Assembly (NCBI RefSeq): GCF_050269735.1
Contig: NZ_JBNNIX010000002.1
Coordinates: forward strand, 372,001-436,000
DNA: 64,000 nt
Reading direction: 5' to 3'
Origin: Paenisporosarcina sp050269735
Lineage (GTDB): Bacteria > Bacillota > Bacilli > Bacillales_A > Planococcaceae
The notes under the pieces: generated by a model
What the model was told of the DNA's origin: nothing
What the model saw: only the letters and a program-made list of their open reading frames with translations
Databases searched by the model: none
Shown here: piece by piece, positions 34,896 through 44,068 of the stretch
Numbering within the stretch: the first letter of the stretch is position 1
Layout of the letters: each line of letters starts with the position of its first letter
Program-made: the position numbers and the translations under genes

Positions 34896-34943
34896 ACTAG
34901 GTTATATTTTTCGTTTTATTAGGAAGAAGGACTCCACCTGGCA

Positions 34944-35501
34944 TTAGTCAATGACTGATGGCTTAACCCTTCCCATGATAATGGTATTATAATAATTTCC
35001 GTCAGATAGCAATTTATCTTTTCTTAATATACCTTCCACTTCAAACCCGAATTTCTTATAAAGCTCGATGGCTTTTTCATTGGTTTCGAGAACATTTAAT
35101 GTTATCTTCTTAATTTCTTGTGTGTCTGCCCAATGAATTGATTGTTGTAAAAGATTTTTTCCGATACCATATCCCCAAAATTCCTTTAATACACAGACAC
35201 CAAATTCTACTTTATGCGAACTTCTTCTTAAATTGCTTCCTTCACATCTGGAAAAACCGACAATTTTATGATTAACTTCAGCAACTAAAAACAGGTTATT
35301 AATACTTTCTGTATCATCTTTAATAATCTGTTTAAAGCCTGATTCATTTATGTATGCCTCGCCTTTTTCTCTATCTAAGTTTTCCGTTTCACCATCTACC
35401 TGCAACCTGACTTCGGACAGGCTGTTGGCATCTTTCTCGCTTGCTGATCTAATCTTATATTGTAAGTCATGAATCTTGAATTTGATTTGGTTAACTTTCA
35501 T
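34944..35501 (-). CDS. GNAT family N-acetyltransferase
   Basis: 185 residues. The acetyl-CoA-binding motif A is FGVCVLKEFWGYGIGKNLLQ. ITLNVLETNEKAIELYKKFG is motif B, and FEVEGILRKDKL follows, a RimJ/RimL- or PhnO-like arrangement. Substrate unknown; could be a protein N-terminus, an antibiotic or a polyamine. It sits between glyS and recO with a MEDS-domain gene, where B. subtilis has nothing comparable, so it looks like an accessory gene. No strong ribosome-binding site was found beyond GGGGGATTGAGAGG just upstream. Confidence 0.82.
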   Translation of the reverse strand: MKVNQIKFKIHDLQYKIRSASEKDANSLSEVRLQVDGETENLDREKGEAYINESGFKQIIKDDTESINNLFLVAEVNHKIVGFSRCEGSNLRRSSHKVEFGVCVLKEFWGYGIGKNLLQQSIHWADTQEIKKITLNVLETNEKAIELYKKFGFEVEGILRKDKLLSDGNYYNTIIMGRVKPSVID

Positions 35502-35574
35502 ACCCTCTCAATCCCCCCTCATCAATGCACTCTGATATGTAAAAATTAATCGCCCGCATTATTGTTAATGGAAA

Positions 35575-35605
35575 TAAAACACACTTAGGAATTCCCTAAG
35601 CGTGT
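35575..35605 (-). terminator. Intrinsic terminator after the MEDS-domain gene
   Basis: ACACACTTAGG / CCTAAGCGTGT with a 5-nt loop and TTTTATTT following on the minus strand. Confidence 0.85.
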
Positions 35606-35608
35606 CGT

Positions 35609-36184
35609 TTATTTATTCGTCACAAATGATTGCTGGTATTGATTCGAGACCACGAAATCATCTTCCATTAGCACATACGGATGTCTTTCCAACAACATAT
35701 TTTTTATATATTCTGGCATTCTATTAGCTTCGTATGCACAAATTAATGGAAACGACAGCTCATTTACTGCTTCGTCGATAATTTTCTCAAAATCTTCTAT
35801 TAGATGTAGCGGCTCTTCCATGGTAGCCCACTCAACATGTGCCCATGATCGGAAAGTCAGTTTATTTTCCAAATAGGGCTCTATCATTTTACTAAAGTAA
35901 GCCGTAATTGCAGGAGGATGATAACTGCCACTTGAACAATAGAAATCAAAGCTGTTTACATAATGTAGAAACTCCAGTTGACCTATAGATAACCGTGTGA
36001 CTAGTTCCTTTTGAATTATTGGATAAAGACGGGAATTTTCAATTAAAATAACGTAATCTCCCGCAGCAATACCAGTTTCAATAAAATCCAAAACCTGTTT
36101 TATATAATTCTCCTGTTCAGTAAACGAATACAACACATGAACATTTCGTTGGTCCTCAAACATTTGATTCATTTTGTTTTTCAT
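35609..36184 (-). CDS. Stand-alone MEDS-domain protein
   Basis: 191 residues. The sequence NVHVLYSFTEQENYIKQVLD then FIETGIAAGDYVILIENSRL follows the MEDS (DcmR-type sensory) domain pattern, a RecA/KaiC-derived fold without intact Walker motifs. A conserved-looking SWAHVEWA and LICAYEAN also fit. Such domains occur alone or fused to regulators of sigma factors and two-component systems; ligand and partner are unknown here. It is monocistronic, flanked by GNAT and recO. Accessory by position. Confidence 0.7.
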   Translation of the reverse strand: MKNKMNQMFEDQRNVHVLYSFTEQENYIKQVLDFIETGIAAGDYVILIENSRLYPIIQKELVTRLSIGQLEFLHYVNSFDFYCSSGSYHPPAITAYFSKMIEPYLENKLTFRSWAHVEWATMEEPLHLIEDFEKIIDEAVNELSFPLICAYEANRMPEYIKNMLLERHPYVLMEDDFVVSNQYQQSFVTNK

Positions 36185-36246
36185 TTAGTCATCCCTTTGC
36201 TTGCGTATCTCTCCATTATACTAAATTAATATGAGTAGAGAAATAA

Positions 36247-36277
36247 GAAAAAATTGATAATTCTTCCAATTATCAAT
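36247..36277 (-). terminator. Intrinsic terminator downstream of recO
   Basis: ATTGATAATT / AATTATCAAT with a 5-nt loop and a T-run on the minus strand. It lies about 165 bp after the recO stop; the intervening DNA has no open frame of note. Confidence 0.85.
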
Positions 36278-36441
36278 CTTTTCCAGCTGAATTAGTTCCA
36301 CAAATTGAAATCGAAACGTTCTCTTCCATTCATTTTAATCGTCTTACCTAGCAGTCTGTTTCAATTCAGCGTTGCTCAGTTCATTGTGCAGTCTATGTGA
36401 ATTTTTAGTTAGAACATTAATTTCAACATAAAAAAACCGCC

Positions 36442-37236
36442 TTACTGTCCTTCATCAGGATCAGTAGACGGATTTTCTTTTTTGGGGAAATATTGAGGTG
36501 AGCGATCGAGTTGGTCAATGAATGACCTTGACTTCAATCGAATACCTGTTTGTTCTTCATAAATGGTCCTGACAATTTTCTTAATAAAAGTTTTAGTTTC
36601 TTTTTTTAAGGTCAATTTCCCAACTTGCTCAATCGGTACAGTATAAAAAGTCCGAATGAGTTTCACTTGAGCAGGCGTTAATCGAATGATATAACGATCC
36701 ACGGCAAAACACCGATGACATAAAAAACCGATTTGCTGGAAAGAGAAAGCAAATTCTCCATCTGTCGCTCCACAATTGGCACATTGATGCAATGTTGGGT
36801 AAATGCCGGTGACTGGCAACATCTTCCACTCAACGAACAATGCAATCGCTTCTGGGTCATATTCTTCTGAGATAGCATGCAGCGCTTGTTGTAGCAAATT
36901 GAAAATAGCTGGTTGAGCCGTACGGTCTTCTACCGCACGATCAATTAATTCCACCACAAAACTGGCGTACGCAGTTGCTTCGATATCCTCACGAATATGA
37001 CGATACGATTCCATCTGCTCTCCTTGCTGCATAGTTCCCATTCCCCGCCCTTGTTGGACCAGGAATGAACCATGGGTGAAGGGCTGCGTGATCGCTGCGA
37101 GTCTACTTGCTGGTTTTTTAGCCCCTCTTGCCATCGCGGTGACCTTGCCACCTTCTCGCGAATAAATGGTGACTATTTTATTGGATTCCCCGTAATCTTG
37201 CGTTTTTAAGACAATGCCTTCAATTCGATTCAGCAA
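36442..37236 (-). CDS. recO: DNA repair protein RecO
   Basis: 264 residues. An N-terminal OB fold (RIEGIVLKTQDYGESNKIVT to the GGKVTAMARGAKKP region) is followed by a helical domain with a zinc site CANC ... CHRC. RecO helps load RecA on SSB-covered DNA in the RecFOR pathway and anneals strands. The start is TTG at 37236 with GGGGG nearby; the family also starts Met-Leu. It follows era by 18 bp, leaving no room for the small gene yqzL that sits there in B. subtilis. Confidence 0.94.
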   Translation of the reverse strand: MLNRIEGIVLKTQDYGESNKIVTIYSREGGKVTAMARGAKKPASRLAAITQPFTHGSFLVQQGRGMGTMQQGEQMESYRHIREDIEATAYASFVVELIDRAVEDRTAQPAIFNLLQQALHAISEEYDPEAIALFVEWKMLPVTGIYPTLHQCANCGATDGEFAFSFQQIGFLCHRCFAVDRYIIRLTPAQVKLIRTFYTVPIEQVGKLTLKKETKTFIKKIVRTIYEEQTGIRLKSRSFIDQLDRSPQYFPKKENPSTDPDEGQ

Positions 37237-37254
37237 CTGCCCCCACGTCCCTTA

Positions 37255-38169
37255 TTAATATTCGTCGTCGCGGAAACCGAAATCACGTAAATGGACTTGT
37301 TTATTACGCCAGTCTTTTTGGACTTTTACCCATAGTTCTAGGAATACTTTGCTTCCAAGCAACATTTCGATATCTTTACGGGCACGCATCCCGACTTCTT
37401 TAAGAAGGGCCCCTTTTTTACCAATAACGATTCCTTTTTGTGAGTCGCGTTCTACCATAATAGTCGCTGTCACTCGAATTTTATCACTATCTTCATCTCT
37501 TTTTATTTTCTCAATTACGACTGCAATTGAATGTGGAATTTCTTCGTGTGTTAAATGAAGTACTTTTTCACGAATCAACTCAGAGATAATAAAACGCTCT
37601 GGATGGTCTGTTACTTGATCGGCAGGGTAATATTGTGGTCCTTCTGGCAAGTGCTCAGTCAGGACTTTCAGTAACCCCTCGATATTGATGCCTTCAAGAG
37701 CAGAAATCGGTAAAACATCCGCGAAATCAAATTCATTTCTGAACGATTCTGTTACGCTCAACAACTTGTCTGGATGGATTAAATCGATTTTATTCATCAC
37801 CAAAAAGACTGGTGTTTCATTGCCTTTAAGCATATCTAAAATATAACGATCTTGTTTCCCAATACGATCCGTAGAATCAACCATCAACAGAATCGCATCG
37901 ACTTCACGTAATGTGTTTTTTGCAACTTTCAGCATAAAATCCCCTAGTTTATGTCTAGGTTCATTTATACCAGGAGTATCAATGAAAATAAGTTGTTCTG
38001 TGTTCGTCGTTAAAACACCTTGAACTTTATTTCTTGTCGTTTGTGGCTTGTCACTCATAATCGCAATTTTTTGCCCAATTACGCGGTTCAAGAATGTTGA
38101 TTTTCCAGCGTTTGGACGACCAATGATTGAAATGAATCCCGATTTGAACCCTTTATTTGTTTCCAGCAT
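37255..38169 (-). CDS. era: Era GTPase
   Basis: 304 residues. G1 GRPNAGKST (17-25), switch region MSDKPQTTRNKV, G3 DTPG, G4 NKID and G5 SALEG form the GTPase domain; the C-terminal KH domain has VIGKKGALLKEVG. It binds the 3' end of 16S rRNA and checks 30S maturation. The start overlaps cdd by 17 bp, with CGGAGGA inside the cdd 3' end, so translation is coupled. It belongs to the ybeY-dgkA-cdd-era-recO run. Confidence 0.97.
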   Translation of the reverse strand: MLETNKGFKSGFISIIGRPNAGKSTFLNRVIGQKIAIMSDKPQTTRNKVQGVLTTNTEQLIFIDTPGINEPRHKLGDFMLKVAKNTLREVDAILLMVDSTDRIGKQDRYILDMLKGNETPVFLVMNKIDLIHPDKLLSVTESFRNEFDFADVLPISALEGINIEGLLKVLTEHLPEGPQYYPADQVTDHPERFIISELIREKVLHLTHEEIPHSIAVVIEKIKRDEDSDKIRVTATIMVERDSQKGIVIGKKGALLKEVGMRARKDIEMLLGSKVFLELWVKVQKDWRNKQVHLRDFGFRDDEY

Positions 38170-38563
38170 TCGCTAAATCCTCCGGAGAAAATGCACCTGG
38201 TAACAATTCAGCAACAGTCGTTTCCTGTAAATCACCTTTTAAGTTAATCAGATAAACAGGCATGTTTGGCTCACAGAACTCGGCAATCACTTGACGGCAA
38301 GCTCCACACGGCGATACAGGGCCCTCTGTGTCAGCTACGACTGCTAGTGAAGCAAAATCGCGAATACCCTCAGAAACCGCTTTAAAGATTGCTGTGCGCT
38401 CAGCACAGTTGGTCATGCCAAATGATGCATTTTCAATGTTACAGCCGTGGAATATTTTGCCTTCTTTCGTTAATAAAGCAGCGCCTACTTTAAATTTAGA
38501 ATATGGTACGTACGCGTTTTCGCGTGCGATTTTTGATTCTTCCATCACTTGTAATTTATCCAC
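38153..38563 (-). CDS. cdd: Cytidine deaminase
   Basis: 136 residues, homotetrameric zinc enzyme converting cytidine and deoxycytidine to uridine forms in pyrimidine salvage. Cys-53 and Glu-55 (NCAERTA) and Cys-86/Cys-89 (PCGACRQ) are the zinc ligands and catalytic acid. It is within the conserved dgkA-cdd-era cluster, 12 bp after dgkA. Confidence 0.96.
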   Translation of the reverse strand: MDKLQVMEESKIARENAYVPYSKFKVGAALLTKEGKIFHGCNIENASFGMTNCAERTAIFKAVSEGIRDFASLAVVADTEGPVSPCGACRQVIAEFCEPNMPVYLINLKGDLQETTVAELLPGAFSPEDLANAGNK

Positions 38564-38575
38564 TATTTAAACACC

Positions 38576-38941
38576 TCAATTAATAATTTCCATCCACTTA
38601 GGTAAAAAGATGAGTATTCCGATTATAGCACTTGCACAGGCAAATACAAGGACTGCAGCGGCGCTCATGTCTTTTGCAAGCTTAGCTAAAACATGAATAT
38701 CCGGAGAAGCCAGATCAACCACTCTTTCCAAAGCAGAATTGACTAATTCAAGACTCAACATACCTGAAATACATAAAATCAATACAATCCATTCAATTGT
38801 TGATAAATGACTAAAGCTACCCGTTAAAATCACGACAATTGTGGCGAGTAAATGAAATCGAAAATTCCGCTCATTTTTACTGGCGTGAATGAGTCCAGCA
38901 AATGCAAATTTAAATGAAGAAATGAAATTATTGTTTTTCAT
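38576..38941 (-). CDS. dgkA: Undecaprenol/diacylglycerol kinase
   Basis: 121 residues, three membrane helices, Gram-positive DgkA type. The signature ELVNSALERVVDLASPD carries the catalytic and metal-binding residues; NERNFRFHLLAT is the N-terminal amphipathic part. B. subtilis DgkA phosphorylates undecaprenol for cell-wall lipid carrier recycling and is needed in sporulation. It overlaps ybeY by 4 bp (ATGA). Confidence 0.93.
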   Translation of the reverse strand: MKNNNFISSFKFAFAGLIHASKNERNFRFHLLATIVVILTGSFSHLSTIEWIVLILCISGMLSLELVNSALERVVDLASPDIHVLAKLAKDMSAAAVLVFACASAIIGILIFLPKWMEIIN

Positions 38942-39411
38942 TCACGTCGCAATCCAAAGGACTGTAAAATCGCCTCTTGCTTTTCTGTCATTTCTTTTTC
39001 TTCATCCACTTCCATATGATCATAACCAAGCAAATGAAGGAAACCATGGATTGCTAAAAATCCCAATTCCCTTTCTTCACTGTGACCGTAATCGGCTGCC
39101 TGTTCCTTTGCACGTTCAACTGAAATGATGATATCACCTAGCATACGTGGTACACCTTCCACTTCAATTGCCATTTCCCCTTCGCCTAATTCTTCCATAG
39201 CAAATGATATGACGTCTGTCGGCACATTTTTCCCTCGATATTCATGGTTGATTTGTTGAATCTCTTCATTGTTCACGAATGTTACGGATAACTCGCTGCC
39301 TGATTCAATTCCTTCAGCCTGAGCGGCGTGATGTAACATTTTTTCAATCATTTCCAGGTTTTCCGTTGATAACGATTCTGTTTGGTCGATTAAATCTAAT
39401 GTTAAATGCAT
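38938..39411 (-). CDS. ybeY: Endoribonuclease YbeY (rRNA maturation)
   Basis: 157 residues. The zinc motif HGFLHLLGYDH (His-x3-His-x5-His) is near 125-135; NHEYRGKNVPTDVISFAM is the other conserved block. It is needed for 16S rRNA 3' end processing and ribosome quality control. It follows pgpH by 12 bp, with GGAG before the ATG, and couples to dgkA. Confidence 0.95.
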   Translation of the reverse strand: MHLTLDLIDQTESLSTENLEMIEKMLHHAAQAEGIESGSELSVTFVNNEEIQQINHEYRGKNVPTDVISFAMEELGEGEMAIEVEGVPRMLGDIIISVERAKEQAADYGHSEERELGFLAIHGFLHLLGYDHMEVDEEKEMTEKQEAILQSFGLRRE

Positions 39412-39423
39412 ATGTGTGCTCCT

Positions 39424-41529
39424 TTATTGGGGGTATTCAATTCGAGAATGGAAAATACCATTCAACGTTTCACACAAAACGCGTTCCACGGTTTTGAGTT
39501 CTCTTAATGTTAAATCGCATTCATCGAATTGCCCATCATGTAATCGGTCTTTAATTATGGAATGGACGATTTCCTGTATTTTTTCTGCTGTTGGATGCTT
39601 CATGGAACGGACTGCCGCTTCCACACTATCTGCAATGGAAATAATGGCCGTCTCTTTTTTCTGAGGTTTAGGACCTGCATAACGATAATCTCTTTCATTG
39701 ACAGATTGCCCTTCCTCTTTTGCCTTATAGTAAAAATATTTCAATAAACTGGTGCCATGATGTTGTTCCGCAATATCAATGATTTCTTTCGGCATTTTGT
39801 GTTTTTGCAGTAATTTCGCTCCATCACTTCCGTGGGATAATATGATATCCCGACTTGTTTCTGGGGGCAATGAGTCATGAGGGTTGGCGTGACTCATTTG
39901 ATTTTCAATGAAAAATCCAGGGCGTTTTGTTTTTCCGATATCATGATAGTAACACCCGACTCGTGCTAGTAAGCCATCAGCCCCAATGGATTCACAGGCT
40001 GCATCAGCCAAATTTGCGACCATCACACTATGATGATAGGTTCCTGGAGTTTCCGTTAAGATTTTTTTCAACAATGGATGATTCGGATTCGATAGCTCAA
40101 TCAGTTTCATCGTGGAAATTAAACCGAAAGCTGATTCAAAGAATGGCAACATTCCGATGGTCAAAGCACCGGATAAAAGACCTGATGTAATAGCGGCAAT
40201 GCCGTAAAACAACAATTCGCTGACTCCATAGTCTGATTGGGTCATTAATAAATAGAAAGCCATAAAAACAAAATTGACAACCGCTACGCTTAAACTCGTT
40301 TGCAGTAAGTGTGACCGTTTTTCCGCTCCTTGAATCACGTATAGACCAGCAAGTCCACCAAACAAAAGATAAAGAGCGATCTCCATTTGAAGAACGACGG
40401 AATAACCTTCTTGGAATACGATTCCTGCAATTGCTGCAGTTAAAAAAGCCATCAAAACGGCAAAGCGTTCATTAATCAATGAACGCACAAGCATTGGAGC
40501 TAATGCGGTTGGGAAAAGAAAAGCGATTGAAACATCAAAGTTATCCGAAACTAAACTAATTAATTTCATCCCGATAACCGACATAATTAAAATCAGCATG
40601 ACCACAAGAAGGGCACGTTGCCTTTCTTCTTTACTGGCACGCCATTTTGTCATTTGAATATGTAGTAGCCACATACAAAGCGAAATAAAAAGAATAAGTC
40701 CGAGAATTGGTTTCATTGAAGATTGATTGGTAAGCATTCCTAGAAGTTTTAGTTGGCGAAACACTTCCCGATCGATAATCTGGCCTTCCTGAACAATTAC
40801 TTGTCCTTGGAGAATCCGGGTTGGCTCAATACTTGCTCTGGCCTGTTCAATTCGTGCTTCGGTTAATTCTTCATTTAATGTTTCATTTTCATTAATGCTA
40901 TATCGGCCAATTAATACCGCTGTTGGCAACACACTCTCCGGTATTTCCAAATTTCCGCGGATGCGTCTTTCGATTTCATTTTTAGCATTGGCCACTTGCT
41001 CCGAACGTATCGGTTTACTCATAATATCGCGGATGGAAGCAGTGAGAGAATCTCTTAAATTGATTAAAGATTCATTATCCAATAAGAGTAATGAAACCAA
41101 AGCGCCATCTGTAAAGCGAATTCCTTCGCCATCTGTTTCCAGTACATTGAGATTTTCCTTCAAGTCATTTACTTGCTTTTCTATCGGAGCTAACGATTCA
41201 ACTGACTCTGCTTTTTCTTCCAAAACATAATCAATTACTGACGTAACAATCGCTGCACGATTTTCGCCAATTTCTTCGGAAAATTGGTAAACACTTGTAA
41301 CTTCTGAAGCGGCTCTTTGACGCTCTTCTTCCGTTTTCACAGGATCTTCAACCGTTTTGATAGAACGAATTGTATCGTTTGATAAATGAAACTCTTTTAT
41401 ATCATATTTTTCGGGTCTGACTCCATTTATGAGTAGTAAAAAAAGGAGTAAACCTGTTAAAACAATCGTTAAAACTGTAAATGTTCGGTAGCCCACTAGT
41501 GACTGCATTTTCTTAACCCAGCTGTCCAC
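39424..41529 (-). CDS. pgpH: Cyclic-di-AMP phosphodiesterase PgpH (7TM-HD family)
   Basis: About 701 residues. A large extracellular 7TMR-HDED sensory domain after the first membrane helix is followed by seven membrane helices and a cytosolic HD domain: TPGTYHHSVMVANLADAACE, then GCYYHDIGKTKRP and HGSDGAKLL. It degrades c-di-AMP, a second messenger for potassium and wall homeostasis. The start is uncertain: GTG 41529 follows GGGGTG, while ATG 41559 lacks a site. It heads the pgpH-ybeY-dgkA-cdd-era-recO run; phoH upstream ends at its own terminator. Confidence 0.92.
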   Translation of the reverse strand: MDSWVKKMQSLVGYRTFTVLTIVLTGLLLFLLLINGVRPEKYDIKEFHLSNDTIRSIKTVEDPVKTEEERQRAASEVTSVYQFSEEIGENRAAIVTSVIDYVLEEKAESVESLAPIEKQVNDLKENLNVLETDGEGIRFTDGALVSLLLLDNESLINLRDSLTASIRDIMSKPIRSEQVANAKNEIERRIRGNLEIPESVLPTAVLIGRYSINENETLNEELTEARIEQARASIEPTRILQGQVIVQEGQIIDREVFRQLKLLGMLTNQSSMKPILGLILFISLCMWLLHIQMTKWRASKEERQRALLVVMLILIMSVIGMKLISLVSDNFDVSIAFLFPTALAPMLVRSLINERFAVLMAFLTAAIAGIVFQEGYSVVLQMEIALYLLFGGLAGLYVIQGAEKRSHLLQTSLSVAVVNFVFMAFYLLMTQSDYGVSELLFYGIAAITSGLLSGALTIGMLPFFESAFGLISTMKLIELSNPNHPLLKKILTETPGTYHHSVMVANLADAACESIGADGLLARVGCYYHDIGKTKRPGFFIENQMSHANPHDSLPPETSRDIILSHGSDGAKLLQKHKMPKEIIDIAEQHHGTSLLKYFYYKAKEEGQSVNERDYRYAGPKPQKKETAIISIADSVEAAVRSMKHPTAEKIQEIVHSIIKDRLHDGQFDECDLTLRELKTVERVLCETLNGIFHSRIEYPQ

Positions 41530-41702
41530 TGCATCACCCCATCTTCTACCTACTATCATATCAAGAATTTTCTATCATTACACCGACTATTGTAAAAGAT
41601 TCAAGAAATACAATACATCGAAGCTAATCACTCAATGTAAGATTACTTGTTTAATATAGTTTTTCTAAGGTTATTTTTTTTATGTTTTGTGGTGGATTGG
41701 TT

Positions 41703-41812
41703 AGTTGCTCCAAAACCAGTGAAAGTTGCTCTCAAATTTGAAAAGTTGCTCCAAAAACAATGAAAGTTCCTCCTATTTTGGAAAAGTTGCTCCAAAACTC
41801 TAAAGTTTCAAA
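41703..41812. repeat. Intergenic array 2: AGTTGCTCCAAAA words, about 20.5-bp spacing
   Basis: AGTTGCTC-like words begin at 41703, 41724, 41744, 41765, 41785 and (partial) 41804; intervals 21, 20, 21, 20, 19. Odd and even copies are more alike, giving a 41-bp two-unit repeat. It lies in the 449-bp gene-free stretch (41530-41978) between pgpH and the phoH terminator; the rest is AT-rich without features. Confidence 0.75.
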
Positions 41813-41963
41813 AAGAGCATACTCATATTTTCAGCTGACTTGACTAGAGTGTGATGAGGGAGAACTGCAAGCATGTGGTATTCAAACTAAAAGGTGGCCC
41901 ATACGAAATTTGAGTCTACTGATGTAAATTAAACAACAGAAAATATTAACAAGAGCTAAAGTA

Positions 41964-41996
41964 AAAAAAACAGCAGCCTTATTCCGGCTGCTGTTC
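41964..41996 (-). terminator. Intrinsic terminator overlapping the phoH stop
   Basis: AACAGCAGCC / GGCTGCTGTT with a 7-nt loop and a minus-strand T-run. The stem includes the last phoH codons. Confidence 0.92.
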
Positions 41997-42941
41997 TTCG
42001 TATGCATGGATAATTTTTGCGACAAGAGGATGACGTACAACGTCTCCTTGTTCGAGCATTTGGAAGTGAATGCCACTGACATTGTGCAAAATTTTCTCGG
42101 CTACTTTCAAGCCGGATTCTGCACCTCGCGGTAAATCGATTTGCGTTTTGTCGCCAGTGATCACCATCTTCGAGCCGAAGCCCAATCGTGTTAAAAACAT
42201 CTTCATTTGAGCTTTTGTCGTATTTTGAGCTTCATCCAAAATGACAAATGCATCATCTAGTGTACGTCCACGCATATAAGCGAGAGGCGCAATTTCAATC
42301 GTTCCTCTTTCCAAAAAGCGCGTAGTTTGTTCTGTTCCGAGCACATCATGAAGAGCATCGTATAAAGGACGTAAATAAGGATCTACTTTCTCTTTCAAAT
42401 CCCCTGGTAAGAATCCTAAGCTCTCGCCTGCTTCAACAGCAGGGCGGGTCAAGATAATGCGTTTAACATGACCATTTTTTAATGCTTGAGTGGCAAGCAC
42501 GACTGCCAAATAGGTTTTCCCGGTACCCGCAGGTCCAATACAAAACACCAGATCTTTATGGCGAATGGCATGAATGTATTCACGTTGACCGATTGTTTTA
42601 GCACGAATCGCTTTCCCTTTTACATTACGCGCAATTTCTTCATCGTACAATTCTGCGAAATATTCTAAAGTTCCAGCAGTACTCATTTCAATAGCCGTAC
42701 TTACGTCACGTTGATTAATATTTATTCCTTTTTTTATAACTTTTAATAGTTGTTCGATCAGTTGTTTAGCAACCGCACGCTTTTCGACATCCCCTACAAG
42801 ACGAATCGCTTCGCCTCTGGTGATCACTTGAACGCCCAGCTCTTGTTCAATTAATTTCATATTGCCATCAGAAATTCCTAGCAGTAAGATGGCTTCATTT
42901 GGATCTTGAACGTGTAATTCCGTATATAGTTCTTCCTGCAT
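41979..42941 (-). CDS. phoH: PhoH family ATPase
   Basis: 320 residues. Walker A GPAGTGKT is at about 136-143 and Walker B VILDEAQN near 230, with GDKTQIDLP as sensor motif; the N-terminal 100 residues are KH-like. It is a cytosolic ATPase, possibly RNA-related, of uncertain role. It lies 2 bp after yqfD and ends at a terminator, the usual Bacillales yqfC-yqfD-phoH group. Despite its name nothing here links it to the pst operon. Confidence 0.93.
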   Translation of the reverse strand: MQEELYTELHVQDPNEAILLLGISDGNMKLIEQELGVQVITRGEAIRLVGDVEKRAVAKQLIEQLLKVIKKGININQRDVSTAIEMSTAGTLEYFAELYDEEIARNVKGKAIRAKTIGQREYIHAIRHKDLVFCIGPAGTGKTYLAVVLATQALKNGHVKRIILTRPAVEAGESLGFLPGDLKEKVDPYLRPLYDALHDVLGTEQTTRFLERGTIEIAPLAYMRGRTLDDAFVILDEAQNTTKAQMKMFLTRLGFGSKMVITGDKTQIDLPRGAESGLKVAEKILHNVSGIHFQMLEQGDVVRHPLVAKIIHAYEEQQPE

Positions 42942-42943
42942 TC

Positions 42944-44068
42944 TCAGTCTCCTTGATGTATAGGTCTTTTACCTGCAATATTATCATTCATGTAATACAG
43001 TACTTTCCCTTTTACTGTATCATTTGACCAGGTCATGTGTAAAACTTTTTCATCCTTAATCTTTCCATTTGATGACAAACTGGATGCTGTTCTCATTCTT
43101 AACATGGGCAAAAATGCTTCTTTAATCCACTGTTCATTTACAGTCACTGAAGATTTTTCAACAATTGTATTACGCTCTACCCGGAAAACACTTTTGAATA
43201 TTTCAATCAGATGTTCTACACTTTGCTCTTTTTTGAAAGCTTTCCATGGCTTAGACACTTGTAGAATTTTCACTTCTTCGGATACGAACTTATCATAGAT
43301 AATTTTTGTTGGTAATTGAAAAGACATTTCAAGCCAATAGTCGGCAAACACTTGCCCCTCTGCCCCAACAATTAAATTTTTATTTCCTTGTTTCAGTATC
43401 CCCGTTACTAACATATCTCCTTTTTTTACCGTTTCATGTAATGGTATCAAACGCTCTCCTGAGCGGAGATCATAATGGGTAATGACGCCTTTACGCAGAG
43501 CCACCAAATTCGAAGGTGCGGTTTCATCTACTTGATCACGGATAATCACAGGAGCGGGAACAGAAGTAATATGCATTTTTGCTCCGATACGTTTAATATG
43601 AATCCAGGAAAGATCGTGATTGTTTGCTAAAATAACTTGGCGAATTTCAGAATCCGGGACCAGTGATTTCAAGCTCTTTCTTTCGATTACATTTAATTCA
43701 TGTAGTTCCTGTTCGAGTTTCACTTGCCGTTCATCTGATTCATCTTCAATTGATATTTGCCATAAAAATAAAGAACAGATATATGGAACTAAAATGAATC
43801 CAAACAATCCTGCGAGCACTGACCAATGAAATTGAAGTACGCTTGAATGATCTGGTCGAGAGAAATGGATTGATATTCTGTACTTCTTTCTGATTTTACG
43901 GACCTTCGGAATATCTTTTTCATAAATCATAAAAGTAGTTCCTGATTTATTTGTAGATAATTTTATTATGTAAACTTTATTTAGCTTTAAAGCTTGAAGA
44001 AATGAGTATGTTTGATCATGGGGCTTTAATTGACAAGTGATTTTTCGACGGCTTTCTAAAGATGCCAT
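42944..44068 (-). CDS. yqfD: Sporulation protein YqfD
   Basis: 374 residues. A cytosolic N-terminal part (about 1-85), one membrane helix near 90-110 (VLAGLFGFILVPYICSLFLW) and a large external region, the YqfD layout. B. subtilis yqfD is sigma-E dependent and mutants are sporulation-defective. It overlaps the yqfC stop by one base (TAATG), so they are coupled. The sequence is less conserved than its neighbours' typical level. Confidence 0.85.
   Translation of the reverse strand: MASLESRRKITCQLKPHDQTYSFLQALKLNKVYIIKLSTNKSGTTFMIYEKDIPKVRKIRKKYRISIHFSRPDHSSVLQFHWSVLAGLFGFILVPYICSLFLWQISIEDESDERQVKLEQELHELNVIERKSLKSLVPDSEIRQVILANNHDLSWIHIKRIGAKMHITSVPAPVIIRDQVDETAPSNLVALRKGVITHYDLRSGERLIPLHETVKKGDMLVTGILKQGNKNLIVGAEGQVFADYWLEMSFQLPTKIIYDKFVSEEVKILQVSKPWKAFKKEQSVEHLIEIFKSVFRVERNTIVEKSSVTVNEQWIKEAFLPMLRMRTASSLSSNGKIKDEKVLHMTWSNDTVKGKVLYYMNDNIAGKRPIHQGD

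Noticed and set aside
35502..36441. Additional small genes around the MEDS protein and recO
   Set aside because: No frame with a start and ribosome-binding site was found; only terminators are visible.
36188..36441. Periodic repeat like the four arrays
   Set aside because: GCAGTCT occurs twice, 37 bp apart. There is no regular pitch.
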